Positions 26,042 through 34,157 of a stretch of DNA of 64,000 nt are shown here, piece after piece. Location: the NCBI GenBank assembly GCA_022842725.1, contig JALHOZ010000005.1, positions 62,001 to 126,000 of the forward strand, written 5' to 3'. Each line of letters begins with the position of its first letter. Within the stretch, counting starts at the first letter, position 1. Below the pieces are notes generated by a model. The model was given only the letters and a program-made list of their open reading frames with translations. It was not told the DNA's origin and ran no database searches. Made by a program: the position numbers and the translations under genes. The stretch comes from Saprospiraceae bacterium (GTDB taxonomy: Bacteria > Bacteroidota > Bacteroidia > Chitinophagales > Saprospiraceae).

Positions 26042-26440
26042 TTACTTTTTGATGCTTTTTACTTCTTCGACGGTGACCATCTGTGACGTCGTATTTCCCC
26101 AGCTGAAATAAATGTAATTCATAACATCGGCGACTTCTTCATCAGACAATCCAAGAGCTTCCATTTTTTTATTGTAAACGGTTCCGTTTACGGTTATTTC
26201 ACCTTGCATGCCATATTTTACAGCATAGATACTTTCTTTTCTTTTATTGAGTAAAAAGTCTGAATTGGCGAGTGGCGGATAATTTTTACCAAATCCCGTT
26301 CCGTTGGACCGGTGACAGGTAACACAAAAATCTTCATAAACCAACTTCCCCCTTTCTTTACTTTCTTCAAGACCGGGATTGGTTTGAAACCATGTTGTTA
26401 GAAAAAATGTAGTACTTAAAAAGATGATGAGAGGATTCAT
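26042..26440 (-). CDS. Periplasmic c-type cytochrome
   Basis: This 132-residue protein has a signal peptide and a single heme-attachment motif CVTCH near residue 40, followed by NGTGFGKNYPPLANSDF. The axial Met candidate is in YNKKMEALGLSDEEVADVMNYI (near 100-108). It is a class I cytochrome c that carries electrons in the periplasm. Its start overlaps the stop of the PQQ sugar dehydrogenase gene by one base (TAATG), so the two are translationally coupled. The cytochrome is the obvious electron acceptor for that enzyme; this pairing is common in Bacteroidota. Confidence 0.9.
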   Translation of the reverse strand: MNPLIIFLSTTFFLTTWFQTNPGLEESKERGKLVYEDFCVTCHRSNGTGFGKNYPPLANSDFLLNKRKESIYAVKYGMQGEITVNGTVYNKKMEALGLSDEEVADVMNYIYFSWGNTTSQMVTVEEVKSIKK

Positions 26441-27555
26441 TATTTTTTCTGAGGTTTGATTTTTAAAATTCCTTTATTTTCAATGGCCACGTAGATCATT
26501 CCATCCGGTGCGGTTATAACATTTCTGACCCTGCCCATATCTTCAAACAGTTTGTGTCTGGCGACCACTTTGTTATTTTTTAATTCCAATCTTTCGAGAT
26601 ATTCAAAAACCAATGAACCTACCAAAACATTTCCTTTCCAATCCGGATAAACATTGGCATCCACAAAACACATACCACTCGGCGCAATGGAAGGTATCCA
26701 ATAATAGAGAGGTTGTTCCATTCCGGGCCGGCTGGTTTCTTCTGTTATCGTCAATCCTGAATATTCTTTACCATACGTAATCACCGGCCAACCGTAGTTT
26801 GCTCCTTTTTTAATGATATTGATTTCATCACCACCCTTTGGGCCGTGTTCATTGGTCCAAACTTCGTCTGTTTCCGGATGGACAAACATACCCTGAAGGT
26901 TGCGGTGGCCGTAACTGAATACAGCATTGGTTTTTCCGTCATTTCCTTTGAATGGGTTGTCAGCAGGAACAGATCCATCATCCTTCAAACGGTACACTTT
27001 TCCACCGTCTCTGTTGACATCCTGAGGGTTCAGATCACGGTCTCCTCTGTCACCAATAGTAAAATAAAGATATCCTTTTTTGTCGAAAACAATTCTGCTA
27101 CCGAAATGGTGTCCTGCTGTCGTCAAGGGTGTTGCCTGATATAAAAGTTTTGTATTTTGAATGATTTTTCCGTCAAATTCAGCAGAAAAAAGAGCTGTAT
27201 TGCCACCTTTTTCGCCATTCGGCTGACGTGACATGGTAAAATACAATTTTTTATTGTTTTTAAAATCAGGATGCAGACATATGTCAAGTAAACCTCCCTG
27301 ACCTCTGAGGTATATTTCTTCAGGTCTGCCGACTTCCGTTTTTTTACCATCCGAAACGTGATAAAAAATGCCTTCTTTTTCAGTGTATAGCAGACTTCCA
27401 TCCGGAAGAACGGCCATTCCCCACGGAATATTAGTTTCCTGAACGACCCATTCAAAATCTACTGCAGCAGCTTCGGACGATGGTGGGTTGAGATCTTTTT
27501 GTTTACATAAGGTAAGCAAAGACATCATAACCAATGCATAAAATTTGGCAACCAT
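26440..27555 (-). CDS. PQQ-dependent sugar dehydrogenase (soluble aldose dehydrogenase type)
   Basis: This 371-residue protein belongs to the six-bladed beta-propeller GDH family (GdhB/YliI/Asd-like). It has WVVQETNIPWGMAVLPDGS at the start, GGLLDICLHPDFKNN, HFGSRIVFDKKGYLYFTIGD with the catalytic-type His, and GHRNLQGMFVHPETDEVW and NEHGPKGGDEINII, which are typical for the PQQ and calcium site. It oxidises aldoses in the periplasm and passes electrons to a cytochrome, presumably the one encoded directly downstream. The N-terminus is hydrophobic with a Cys at position 17 (LLTLCKQKD), so it may be a lipoprotein. PQQ synthesis genes are not in the window. Confidence 0.9.
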   Translation of the reverse strand: MVAKFYALVMMSLLTLCKQKDLNPPSSEAAAVDFEWVVQETNIPWGMAVLPDGSLLYTEKEGIFYHVSDGKKTEVGRPEEIYLRGQGGLLDICLHPDFKNNKKLYFTMSRQPNGEKGGNTALFSAEFDGKIIQNTKLLYQATPLTTAGHHFGSRIVFDKKGYLYFTIGDRGDRDLNPQDVNRDGGKVYRLKDDGSVPADNPFKGNDGKTNAVFSYGHRNLQGMFVHPETDEVWTNEHGPKGGDEINIIKKGANYGWPVITYGKEYSGLTITEETSRPGMEQPLYYWIPSIAPSGMCFVDANVYPDWKGNVLVGSLVFEYLERLELKNNKVVARHKLFEDMGRVRNVITAPDGMIYVAIENKGILKIKPQKK

Positions 27556-27593
27556 AAAAGGGATTTTTTTTAAACAAACAAAAGGAACGGCTA

Positions 27594-27608
27594 TATAGTT
27601 GAACTATA
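27594..27608. promoter_or_regulatory. Perfect 15-bp palindrome, candidate operator
   Basis: TATAGTTGAACTATA is a 7-1-7 inverted repeat in the 77-base gap between the divergent PQQ dehydrogenase and ABC exporter genes. Its size and placement suit a dimeric regulator (MarR-like geometry). No regulator gene is adjacent. Confidence 0.35.
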
Positions 27609-27632
27609 ATTTTAATTACTTGTTCATTCTGA

Positions 27633-29393
27633 ATGGAAAATAATCAGCCAAAGCCCTCTGATTTTGTTTTGCTCAGGCGCGTATTGAGCATTGCACAGCC
27701 CTTCAAAAATTTATTTTGGTGGTCAATCATTCTTTCAATCTTATTGACGCCATTTTCAATTGCACAACCCTTTATTGTACAAATGATTGTCGATAAACAC
27801 ATTGTCCCGGGTATCAGGGAGGGAATATTGGCTTTATCATTGCTTTATGTTTTGGTGCTGGTGATTAATGTAGTGATGAAGTATTTTTTTATTTACATCA
27901 CGGCAAAATTGGGTCAAAATGTCATTAAAGACCTCAGAACCAAAGTATTCAGACATGTCATACGACTGAAATCGAGATATTTTGATACAACGCCGATCGG
28001 AACATCCACGACAAGGACCATCAATGATATTGAAGCCATCAATAATGTTTTTGCTCAGGGTGTGATAACGATCACAGCGGATGTCATCACCATTTTTGCT
28101 GTGACCGGTATTATGTTATATACGAGTTGGCGGCTTACGCTTATTGTTTTTATTACCATGCCATTCATGATATTGGCTACATGGATTTTTAAAGAAAAAG
28201 TTAAGGTCTCCTATCAAAAAGTCAGAACGCAGATAGCCAACATGAATGCGTTTTTACAGGAAAGGATTTCGGGCATGAAAACTGTGCAGATCTTTCATGC
28301 AGAACAGAAGGAAGCCGGTGTTTTTAAGGATATAAACAGAAAATATACGTCTGCCAATCTTGAAAACGTTTTTTATTATGCCATATTTTTCCCTTTTGTG
28401 GAATTGGTTTCTTCAGTAGCATTGGCATTATTGATTTGGTTGGGAGCGCAGGGTTATTTGCAGGATAAGGTTACTTTCGGAGCCTTGGTTGCATTTCCGC
28501 TTTATTTGAATTTATTATTCCGACCCATCAGGTTTTTGGCGGATAAGTTTAATACCATGCAAATGGGGCTCGTGGCAGCAGAAAGGGTTTTTAAGTTATT
28601 GGATACCAAAGAATATATACCTGATCATGGCAAAGTCGAAAGCGACAAATTAATGGGAAATGTAATTTTTAAAGATGTTTCTTTTGCTTATGATAATGAA
28701 AATTATGTGCTGAAAGATGTAAATTTTAATATAAAAGCGGGTGAAAAACTGGCCATTGTCGGTAGTACTGGGAGTGGTAAAAGTACGATCATCAATATTC
28801 TTAATCGATTTTATGACATTCAGAAAGGAGAAATAAAAATTGACGGGGTAGATATCAAAGATTATAAACTTTCAGCATTGAGAGAAAGGATTGCCATTGT
28901 ATTGCAGGATGTGTTTTTATTTCACGGGACGGTATATGAAAATATAACCCTGATGGACAAAAATATACCTTTGGAAAAGGTCAAAAATGCTGCAAAAACG
29001 ATTGGTGCGGATCTTTATATCGATAATATGCCGGGCGGATATGATTTTTTAATCATGGAAAGAGGAGCCAATCTTTCGGTCGGTCAGCGGCAATTGATTT
29101 CTTTTGTCAGGGCGTTGGTTTTTGATCCGGATATTCTCATTCTTGATGAGGCGACCTCTTCTATTGATACGGAAACAGAAATGGTTATACAACATGCCAT
29201 TGAAAAATTGATTGAAAAAAGAACGTCTATCATCATTGCACACAGATTGTCAACAATCAGGCATGCTGATCAGATTCTCGTCTTAAATGAAGGGAAAATC
29301 GTTGAGACCGGCAATCATGATTCCTTACTGGAAAATGACGGTGGTTATTACAAAGAATTGTACGAAATGCAATTTGCTGAATCTGTGGTTTAA
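27633..29393 (+). CDS. ABC exporter, fused membrane and ATPase domains (MsbA-like)
   Basis: This 586-residue half-transporter has six hydrophobic segments in residues 15-310. The nucleotide-binding domain has Walker A GSTGSGKSTI near residue 382, signature LSVGQRQL near 484, Walker B ILILDEATSSID near 503-514, and the switch His in IIIAHRLST near 535. It acts as a homodimer or heterodimer that exports lipids, drugs or peptides; the substrate is not predictable. No second half-transporter is adjacent. It is divergent from the PQQ dehydrogenase gene, and its 3' end overlaps the convergent DUF457 gene by 4 bases. Confidence 0.92.
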   Translation: MENNQPKPSDFVLLRRVLSIAQPFKNLFWWSIILSILLTPFSIAQPFIVQMIVDKHIVPGIREGILALSLLYVLVLVINVVMKYFFIYITAKLGQNVIKDLRTKVFRHVIRLKSRYFDTTPIGTSTTRTINDIEAINNVFAQGVITITADVITIFAVTGIMLYTSWRLTLIVFITMPFMILATWIFKEKVKVSYQKVRTQIANMNAFLQERISGMKTVQIFHAEQKEAGVFKDINRKYTSANLENVFYYAIFFPFVELVSSVALALLIWLGAQGYLQDKVTFGALVAFPLYLNLLFRPIRFLADKFNTMQMGLVAAERVFKLLDTKEYIPDHGKVESDKLMGNVIFKDVSFAYDNENYVLKDVNFNIKAGEKLAIVGSTGSGKSTIINILNRFYDIQKGEIKIDGVDIKDYKLSALRERIAIVLQDVFLFHGTVYENITLMDKNIPLEKVKNAAKTIGADLYIDNMPGGYDFLIMERGANLSVGQRQLISFVRALVFDPDILILDEATSSIDTETEMVIQHAIEKLIEKRTSIIIAHRLSTIRHADQILVLNEGKIVETGNHDSLLENDGGYYKELYEMQFAESVV

Positions 29394-30589
29394 ATGCCTT
29401 TAATTCTGTTCCAAAGAGCTGAAAACATAGCTCCGATATCACCATCTCTGGGTCTGGTTGGTTGATCATTCAATGTGTATATCCCGTTATTTTCGTCCAA
29501 ATCAAATTTAAAAACGAATTCGTCTTTATGGTTTGGGGTAAGTCTGATTGAACCGAATCTCAGATCAAACCAATAAAGTTTTCCGGGTTCCGGAATTTTG
29601 ACACTGAAATAGCCATTTGAAAACCATTTTAATTTTTTCAGCGTGTTATCTGATTCTAATGGTTGTTTTACCAAGTCATGATTTTTGGCGATCTTTTGAA
29701 GGATAAATTCTTTTTTACTATCAAATAAAGAATATTGACCAAAATAATAAACCGAATCACTTTCTGCTACACCGGACCATAATATATTGTTGAGAATCGT
29801 TGGTGTCGTCATAAAACGTTCGTATTCAATGCCTTGTTTTTGTAGTGAATCCGTAAAAATATGGTTTACATATTGTTTGTTGGCCAGGGTAAACATCATG
29901 TAGACTGAACTGATTCCGATACCCCACCAGTTGAAAGCGGACCTCAACTTGTCATTAGCCGGTCTTCTTATTGCGAGTAATAAACCGAAAATAAGCGGAA
30001 GAGTGTACAATGGATCAGCTACAGCAATATTGTCAAAAGCGACCCTTTTGTCTGTAAAAGGAAGTAGAATCTGTGTGCCATACGTTGTAAAACAATCCAA
30101 AATGGGATGGGTGATCAGTGACCACCAGAAAAGTCTTTGCCAATCTCCTGTCGTAGCGTCAATATCGGTATTGTATTCAGGACGTTGGTATCTTTTATAA
30201 ATGAAATATCCAAGGAGGGCTAACAACAAGATGGAGAAAATGGATTTTTCAATTGAAATACCGCCTGAAAAAAAGATGGAACCACTTAGCAGCAGTCCTG
30301 TAATAAACCAGGATGAAGCTGCTACCCATTTATGTTTTTCATATTTGTAAAGCCGATGCACAAGCCAACCTAAAATGAGAGCTCCGATAAGACTTACTAT
30401 GGCTGCATGAGTAATACCCCGATGGAATGCCAAAGCATTGATTGGGGTCATAAAAAAATTGGCTATAACATCCAGATCCGGTAATGTACCGGCTACAGCA
30501 CCCCACATCATAGCGCGATTACCTACTTTTTTACCCAGAGTTGCCTCACCAACTGCGGCCCCAAGGACCATTTGTGTCAGAGAATCCAT
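29390..30589 (-). CDS. Membrane-bound metal-dependent hydrolase, YdjM/DUF457 family
   Basis: This 399-residue protein starts with MDSLTQMVLGAAVGEATLGK, the hallmark of the DUF457 (LexA-regulated YdjM-like) family. Conserved metal ligands are LPDLDVIAN near residue 37, HRGITHA near 55, and SLITHPILDCFTTYGT near 155. Four to six transmembrane helices span residues 60-240, and the last 150 residues form a soluble beta-rich domain. The family has a phospholipase C/P1 nuclease-like metal site in the membrane, and its substrate is unknown. The 3' end overlaps that of the ABC exporter gene by 4 bases. Confidence 0.88.
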   Translation of the reverse strand: MDSLTQMVLGAAVGEATLGKKVGNRAMMWGAVAGTLPDLDVIANFFMTPINALAFHRGITHAAIVSLIGALILGWLVHRLYKYEKHKWVAASSWFITGLLLSGSIFFSGGISIEKSIFSILLLALLGYFIYKRYQRPEYNTDIDATTGDWQRLFWWSLITHPILDCFTTYGTQILLPFTDKRVAFDNIAVADPLYTLPLIFGLLLAIRRPANDKLRSAFNWWGIGISSVYMMFTLANKQYVNHIFTDSLQKQGIEYERFMTTPTILNNILWSGVAESDSVYYFGQYSLFDSKKEFILQKIAKNHDLVKQPLESDNTLKKLKWFSNGYFSVKIPEPGKLYWFDLRFGSIRLTPNHKDEFVFKFDLDENNGIYTLNDQPTRPRDGDIGAMFSALWNRIKGI

Positions 30590-30679
30590 AATGTTATTTG
30601 CAGAAAAAAATTGAAGTTCCTACTTATAATGGTAATAGGGTAAAATGGTTTTGGAAATGGTGGAAAATCTGAAAATCGC

Positions 30680-31396
30680 CTATAAAATGTCAAGTATTGC
30701 AACCACTTTCAGTGAAGCATTTTGTTCAGCGGATTTTTTATTAAAATCCTCAGCTGTGGCCATTTCTTTTCCATCAATGACGACGGCAACTTTAAAACAA
30801 TCTCTTTTGTCTAATTTAAATTTGGACAAGGTGACGAATGAGATTTCTTTTCCGTTTTTCTGACACCATTCCAACAATTGGGATTTGTGGTTGTCGTCTT
30901 TTGACTCAAGGTCTTTGATATCCAGATATTTCATCAGGATATTTTTAATAACATAGTTTTTGGTTTTTTCATAACCGAACTCTATGTATACGGCGCCAAT
31001 AAGGGCTTCAAAAGCGTTTCCCAACATGGAAGAACTCAGTTTTCCCAGGGAATATTCTGACAGAATGACATCAAGTCCCATTTTATCAGCAATTTCATTG
31101 AGTGTTTGTCTTTTTACTATTTTGGATCTCATTTTGGTGAGAAAACCTTCGTCTTTGTTGGGATATTTTTTAAAAAGATATTCCGCGACGATGGTAGAAA
31201 GGATGGCGTCACCTAAAAATTCCAATCTTTCGTTAGACATTTTTTTCGGCGAATCATTATTCATCGAGCGGTGATAAAAGGCCATTTTAAAAAGCTGAAT
31301 CCTGCGGGGCGTAAAACCGATGATAGGTCTTAAACGGTTGGCAACATCTCTGTCTTTAGACAAATATCTGTTAAAAAGTCGGATAATCAGGTCCAA
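30680..31396 (-). CDS. rnc: Ribonuclease III
   Basis: This 238-residue protein has the RNase III signature ERLEFLGDAILS near residue 58, with the catalytic Glu and Asp, and the second acidic site in NAFEALIGAVYIE near 128. A C-terminal double-stranded RNA-binding domain follows (about 165-238, ending DFNKKSAEQNASLKVVAIL). It processes rRNA precursors and other duplex RNA. It follows fabF with only 2 bases between stop and start, in the conserved acpP-fabF-rnc order of Bacteroidota. Confidence 0.95.
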   Translation of the reverse strand: MDLIIRLFNRYLSKDRDVANRLRPIIGFTPRRIQLFKMAFYHRSMNNDSPKKMSNERLEFLGDAILSTIVAEYLFKKYPNKDEGFLTKMRSKIVKRQTLNEIADKMGLDVILSEYSLGKLSSSMLGNAFEALIGAVYIEFGYEKTKNYVIKNILMKYLDIKDLESKDDNHKSQLLEWCQKNGKEISFVTLSKFKLDKRDCFKVAVVIDGKEMATAEDFNKKSAEQNASLKVVAILDIL

Positions 31397-31398
31397 AG

Positions 31399-32643
31399 CT
31401 ATTCAAATTTTTTTAGGATGACGGAAGCATTATGCCCGCCAAAACCAAATGTATTACTTAATACCACATTTAGTTTTCTTTCCTGAGCCTCGTTAAAGGT
31501 AAAGTTTAATTTGGGGTCCAGATCCGGATCATCCGTAAAATGGTTGATGGTGGGTGGGACAAATCCATCTCTCATAGCAGCTATGGCCGCAATTGCTTCT
31601 ACAGCCCCGGCACCTCCCAGAAGGTGACCTGTCATTGACTTGGTACTGCTTATGTTCAGATTATAAGCGTGGTCCTTAAATAATTGCTGAATGGCTTTTG
31701 TTTCGGCAATGTCCCCCAAGGGAGTTGATGTACCATGAACATTGATATAATCAATATCTTCAATGTTCAGACCAGCATCTTTGATAGCTAATGCCATCAC
31801 ATTTCTGGCCCCGATTCCTTCGGGGTGCGGAGCTGTCATGTGATATGCGTCGGCGGTCATTCCAATTCCTATAACTTCGGCCAAAATATTTGCACCTCTT
31901 TTTTTTGCGTGTTCGTATTCTTCAAGAACTAAGGCACCTGCTCCTTCTCCGAGAACAAATCCATCTCTGTCGAGGTCAAAAGGGCGACTTGCCGTTAGCG
32001 GATCATCATTACGTTCTGACATCGCTTTCATGGCACTGAAACCACCCACACTGGCTCTGGTGATGGCAGCTTCCGAACCTCCTGTGATCATGATATCTGC
32101 TCTTCCCATTTTGATATAATCGAAGGATACTGCAATAGAATGCGTGGAAGAAGCACAAGCTGAAACGGTTGCAAAATTGATACCTCTGAAACCATATTTA
32201 ATGGAAATCTGTCCCGGAGCGATATCTGCTATCAATTTTGGAATCAAAAACGGGCTGTATCGAAGGTCTCCGTCCCAAAGGGCCGCTTCTGTGATGCCAT
32301 TTTCCATGGTTTCAAAACCACCGATACCACTTCCCCAAACGACACCGGCTCTGTCGAGATCGATTTTTTCAGGATCGATACCGGCCATTTCTATGGCTTC
32401 ATGTGCAGCCACCATAGCGTAGACTGTAAAGGAGTCCATACGTCTGGTTTCTTTTTTTGGAACTATTGGTTCGAAATCCGTATTTTTTAGTTCACAAGCA
32501 AACTTAACTTTAAATTTTGTAGTATCAAATTTGGTAATGGGTCCGGCACCACTGACACCTTTTTTAAGGTTTTCTTTATACTCTTCATAAGTATTTCCGA
32601 TGGGTGTCAACGCTCCAACTCCTGTGACAACGACTCTGCGCAT
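31399..32643 (-). CDS. fabF: Beta-ketoacyl-ACP synthase II
   Basis: This 414-residue protein is the elongating condensing enzyme of fatty acid synthesis. The active-site Cys is in VSACASSTHS near residue 163, the first catalytic His in NVHGTSTPLGD near 303, and the second in SMTGHLLGGAGAVE near 339. The start MRRVVVTGVGALTPIG is typical. It is flanked by acpP upstream and rnc downstream on the same strand. A TAnnTTTG box lies between acpP and fabF, so fabF-rnc may have its own promoter in addition to read-through. Confidence 0.97.
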   Translation of the reverse strand: MRRVVVTGVGALTPIGNTYEEYKENLKKGVSGAGPITKFDTTKFKVKFACELKNTDFEPIVPKKETRRMDSFTVYAMVAAHEAIEMAGIDPEKIDLDRAGVVWGSGIGGFETMENGITEAALWDGDLRYSPFLIPKLIADIAPGQISIKYGFRGINFATVSACASSTHSIAVSFDYIKMGRADIMITGGSEAAITRASVGGFSAMKAMSERNDDPLTASRPFDLDRDGFVLGEGAGALVLEEYEHAKKRGANILAEVIGIGMTADAYHMTAPHPEGIGARNVMALAIKDAGLNIEDIDYINVHGTSTPLGDIAETKAIQQLFKDHAYNLNISSTKSMTGHLLGGAGAVEAIAAIAAMRDGFVPPTINHFTDDPDLDPKLNFTFNEAQERKLNVVLSNTFGFGGHNASVILKKFE

Positions 32644-32695
32644 AAAATGTATTTAAGTTTACAGGCTCAAAATTGCACTATTTTTTCGTGCTAAA

Positions 32696-32703
32696 CAAAT
32701 ATA
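32696..32703 (-). promoter_or_regulatory. -7 element upstream of fabF
   Basis: TATATTTG on the minus strand matches TAnnTTTG, 53 bases before the fabF start and downstream of the acpP terminator. It supports a separate fabF-rnc promoter. Confidence 0.4.
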
Positions 32704-32877
32704 GTGTGTACTTTTTACCTTCAGGACATTTAAGAAACATGCTTTAACCCAAAATTCAGGAATGTAAGATATCTGTTTTGGCCATTATATCACTATAATA
32801 AATGAGTAGCCTGATTTTTTTATCAAGAATCAGGTTTCTTTTAAGAATTCAGGGGCTGTCTTTAATCTAATGGTCTT

Positions 32878-32917
32878 AAATAAAAAATGTCCGACAAAAA
32901 AAATTCTGCCGGACATT
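32878..32917 (-). terminator. Rho-independent terminator of acpP
   Basis: On the minus strand AATGTCCG pairs with CGGACATT around a loop of about 16 bases and is followed by TTTTTATTT. It begins 19 bases after the acpP stop and probably separates the abundant acpP message from fabF-rnc. Confidence 0.8.
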
Positions 32918-32935
32918 AAAAATTTTTAGAATTTT

Positions 32936-33172
32936 TTAATTAGCGTGTGCTTCGATAAATTCGACAGCCTGGCCAACGGTTTGTATTTTTTCTGCCTGAT
33001 CATCAGGGATAGAAACATCAAATTCCTTTTCCAGCTCCATGATCAACTCAACGGTGTCTAATGAATCTGCACCAAGGTCATTGGTAAAACTTGCCTCGTT
33101 GGTGACTTCGTCAGCATCAACACCAAGTTTGTCGATGATGATTTGTTTTACTCTTTCTGCGATTGTTGACAT
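32936..33172 (-). CDS. acpP: Acyl carrier protein
   Basis: This is a 78-residue acidic protein. The phosphopantetheine-accepting Ser is Ser37 in [16 protein letters not shown], the canonical ACP motif. Length and charge match AcpP of primary fatty acid synthesis. It precedes fabF and rnc, as usual in the phylum, and a strong terminator follows it, which would allow higher expression than its neighbours. Confidence 0.97.
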   Translation of the reverse strand: MSTIAERVKQIIIDKLGVDADEVTNEASFTNDLGADSLDTVELIMELEKEFDVSIPDDQAEKIQTVGQAVEFIEAHAN

Positions 33173-33264
33173 AACAATTAAAGTTTAAAATTTTTATGAA
33201 GATGCAAAGTAAAACATTAAAAAAAAGATAAACAAATTTTAGCGTAAAATTTTATTGAATACTG

Positions 33265-34044
33265 TTATACCAGTTCATCAAAGTTGCTTTTATAACTTAC
33301 TTCATCTTCTTCTTTTCCAAGTCCGGTAACATCTGCAAAACCATGGTAGTCCGCTGCTCCTACAACCGGAATGGCAACCAATAGCCCTATTAACAAGGCT
33401 AAAACACCTAAAAATCCGAACACAAAGCACAAAAACATAAAACCAAAGTGTGAAAACCAGTTTTTGTTTACCAATCTGAAACTTTGTTTGATGGCATCAA
33501 CCGGTGAATAATCATGAAAGTAATTTAAATGTAAAGACCATCGCAAACTAATAAATACATATATAAAAATTACTATCAAAATCAAAAATAGTATACTGTT
33601 TGCTGCAAATGAATCCATTGAGTCCATGATCGCTTCCGGATCACCTGACGCCATAGTCATAAAAAAACTGAATCCTATAATAAATATAGCCGGTAACATA
33701 ATAATCAGATAGATGATCATCTGAAGAATGTAGGTTGCAAACAAAGAACCAAATTTTTTGAATCCATCAAAAAAGTTTGAAAATTCTGTGGTCTGATTGG
33801 TGTGTAACCTGTGTGTAAATATCGCGTAAGCCAGACTGAGAGGCCCTGCTATGACAAGTGATGCCAACTGACCTACAATCGGAATAAAACTCAAAATCAA
33901 AGATATCACTAAATAGGCTACTGTATAGCCGATGTATTCACCGACCCTTTCTTTAAAGGATTCATAACCTCTGGAAAAATAGGTAGAAATCGAAAATTCA
34001 TAACCATGCTCCGCGGCATGTTCAACTTGTTGGATATTTGCCAT
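33265..34044 (-). CDS. Polytopic inner-membrane protein, DUF975-like, unknown function
   Basis: This 259-residue protein has about six transmembrane segments, clustered as pairs around residues 38-75, 95-130, 145-170 and 195-235. A short soluble N-terminus (MANIQQVEHAAEHGYEFSIS) and an acidic C-terminal tail (LGKEEDEVSYKSNFDEL) flank them. The motif FSRGYESFKERVGEYIGYTV, then DAIKQSFRLVNKNWFSHFGF, resembles DUF975 and related 'glycerophosphoryl diester phosphodiesterase membrane domain' proteins. No catalytic residues are evident. It lies upstream of acpP on the same strand, 92 bases away, with only a weak AT-rich hairpin (33234..33252) between. The function is unknown. Confidence 0.7.
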   Translation of the reverse strand: MANIQQVEHAAEHGYEFSISTYFSRGYESFKERVGEYIGYTVAYLVISLILSFIPIVGQLASLVIAGPLSLAYAIFTHRLHTNQTTEFSNFFDGFKKFGSLFATYILQMIIYLIIMLPAIFIIGFSFFMTMASGDPEAIMDSMDSFAANSILFLILIVIFIYVFISLRWSLHLNYFHDYSPVDAIKQSFRLVNKNWFSHFGFMFLCFVFGFLGVLALLIGLLVAIPVVGAADYHGFADVTGLGKEEDEVSYKSNFDELV

Positions 34045-34157
34045 AATGATTGTGTTTTGATAAGACCGAAAATTACATAATACTTATGAATTAAACATAA
34101 TGTTGATATTAATTTTTCAATTATTTATCATTTTGATCATCAATACAAAATAAAATA

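Noticed and set aside
33234-33252. AT-only hairpin after the DUF975-like gene as a terminator
   Set aside because: The 8-pair stem is made only of A-T pairs and would be unstable; read-through into acpP is equally likely.
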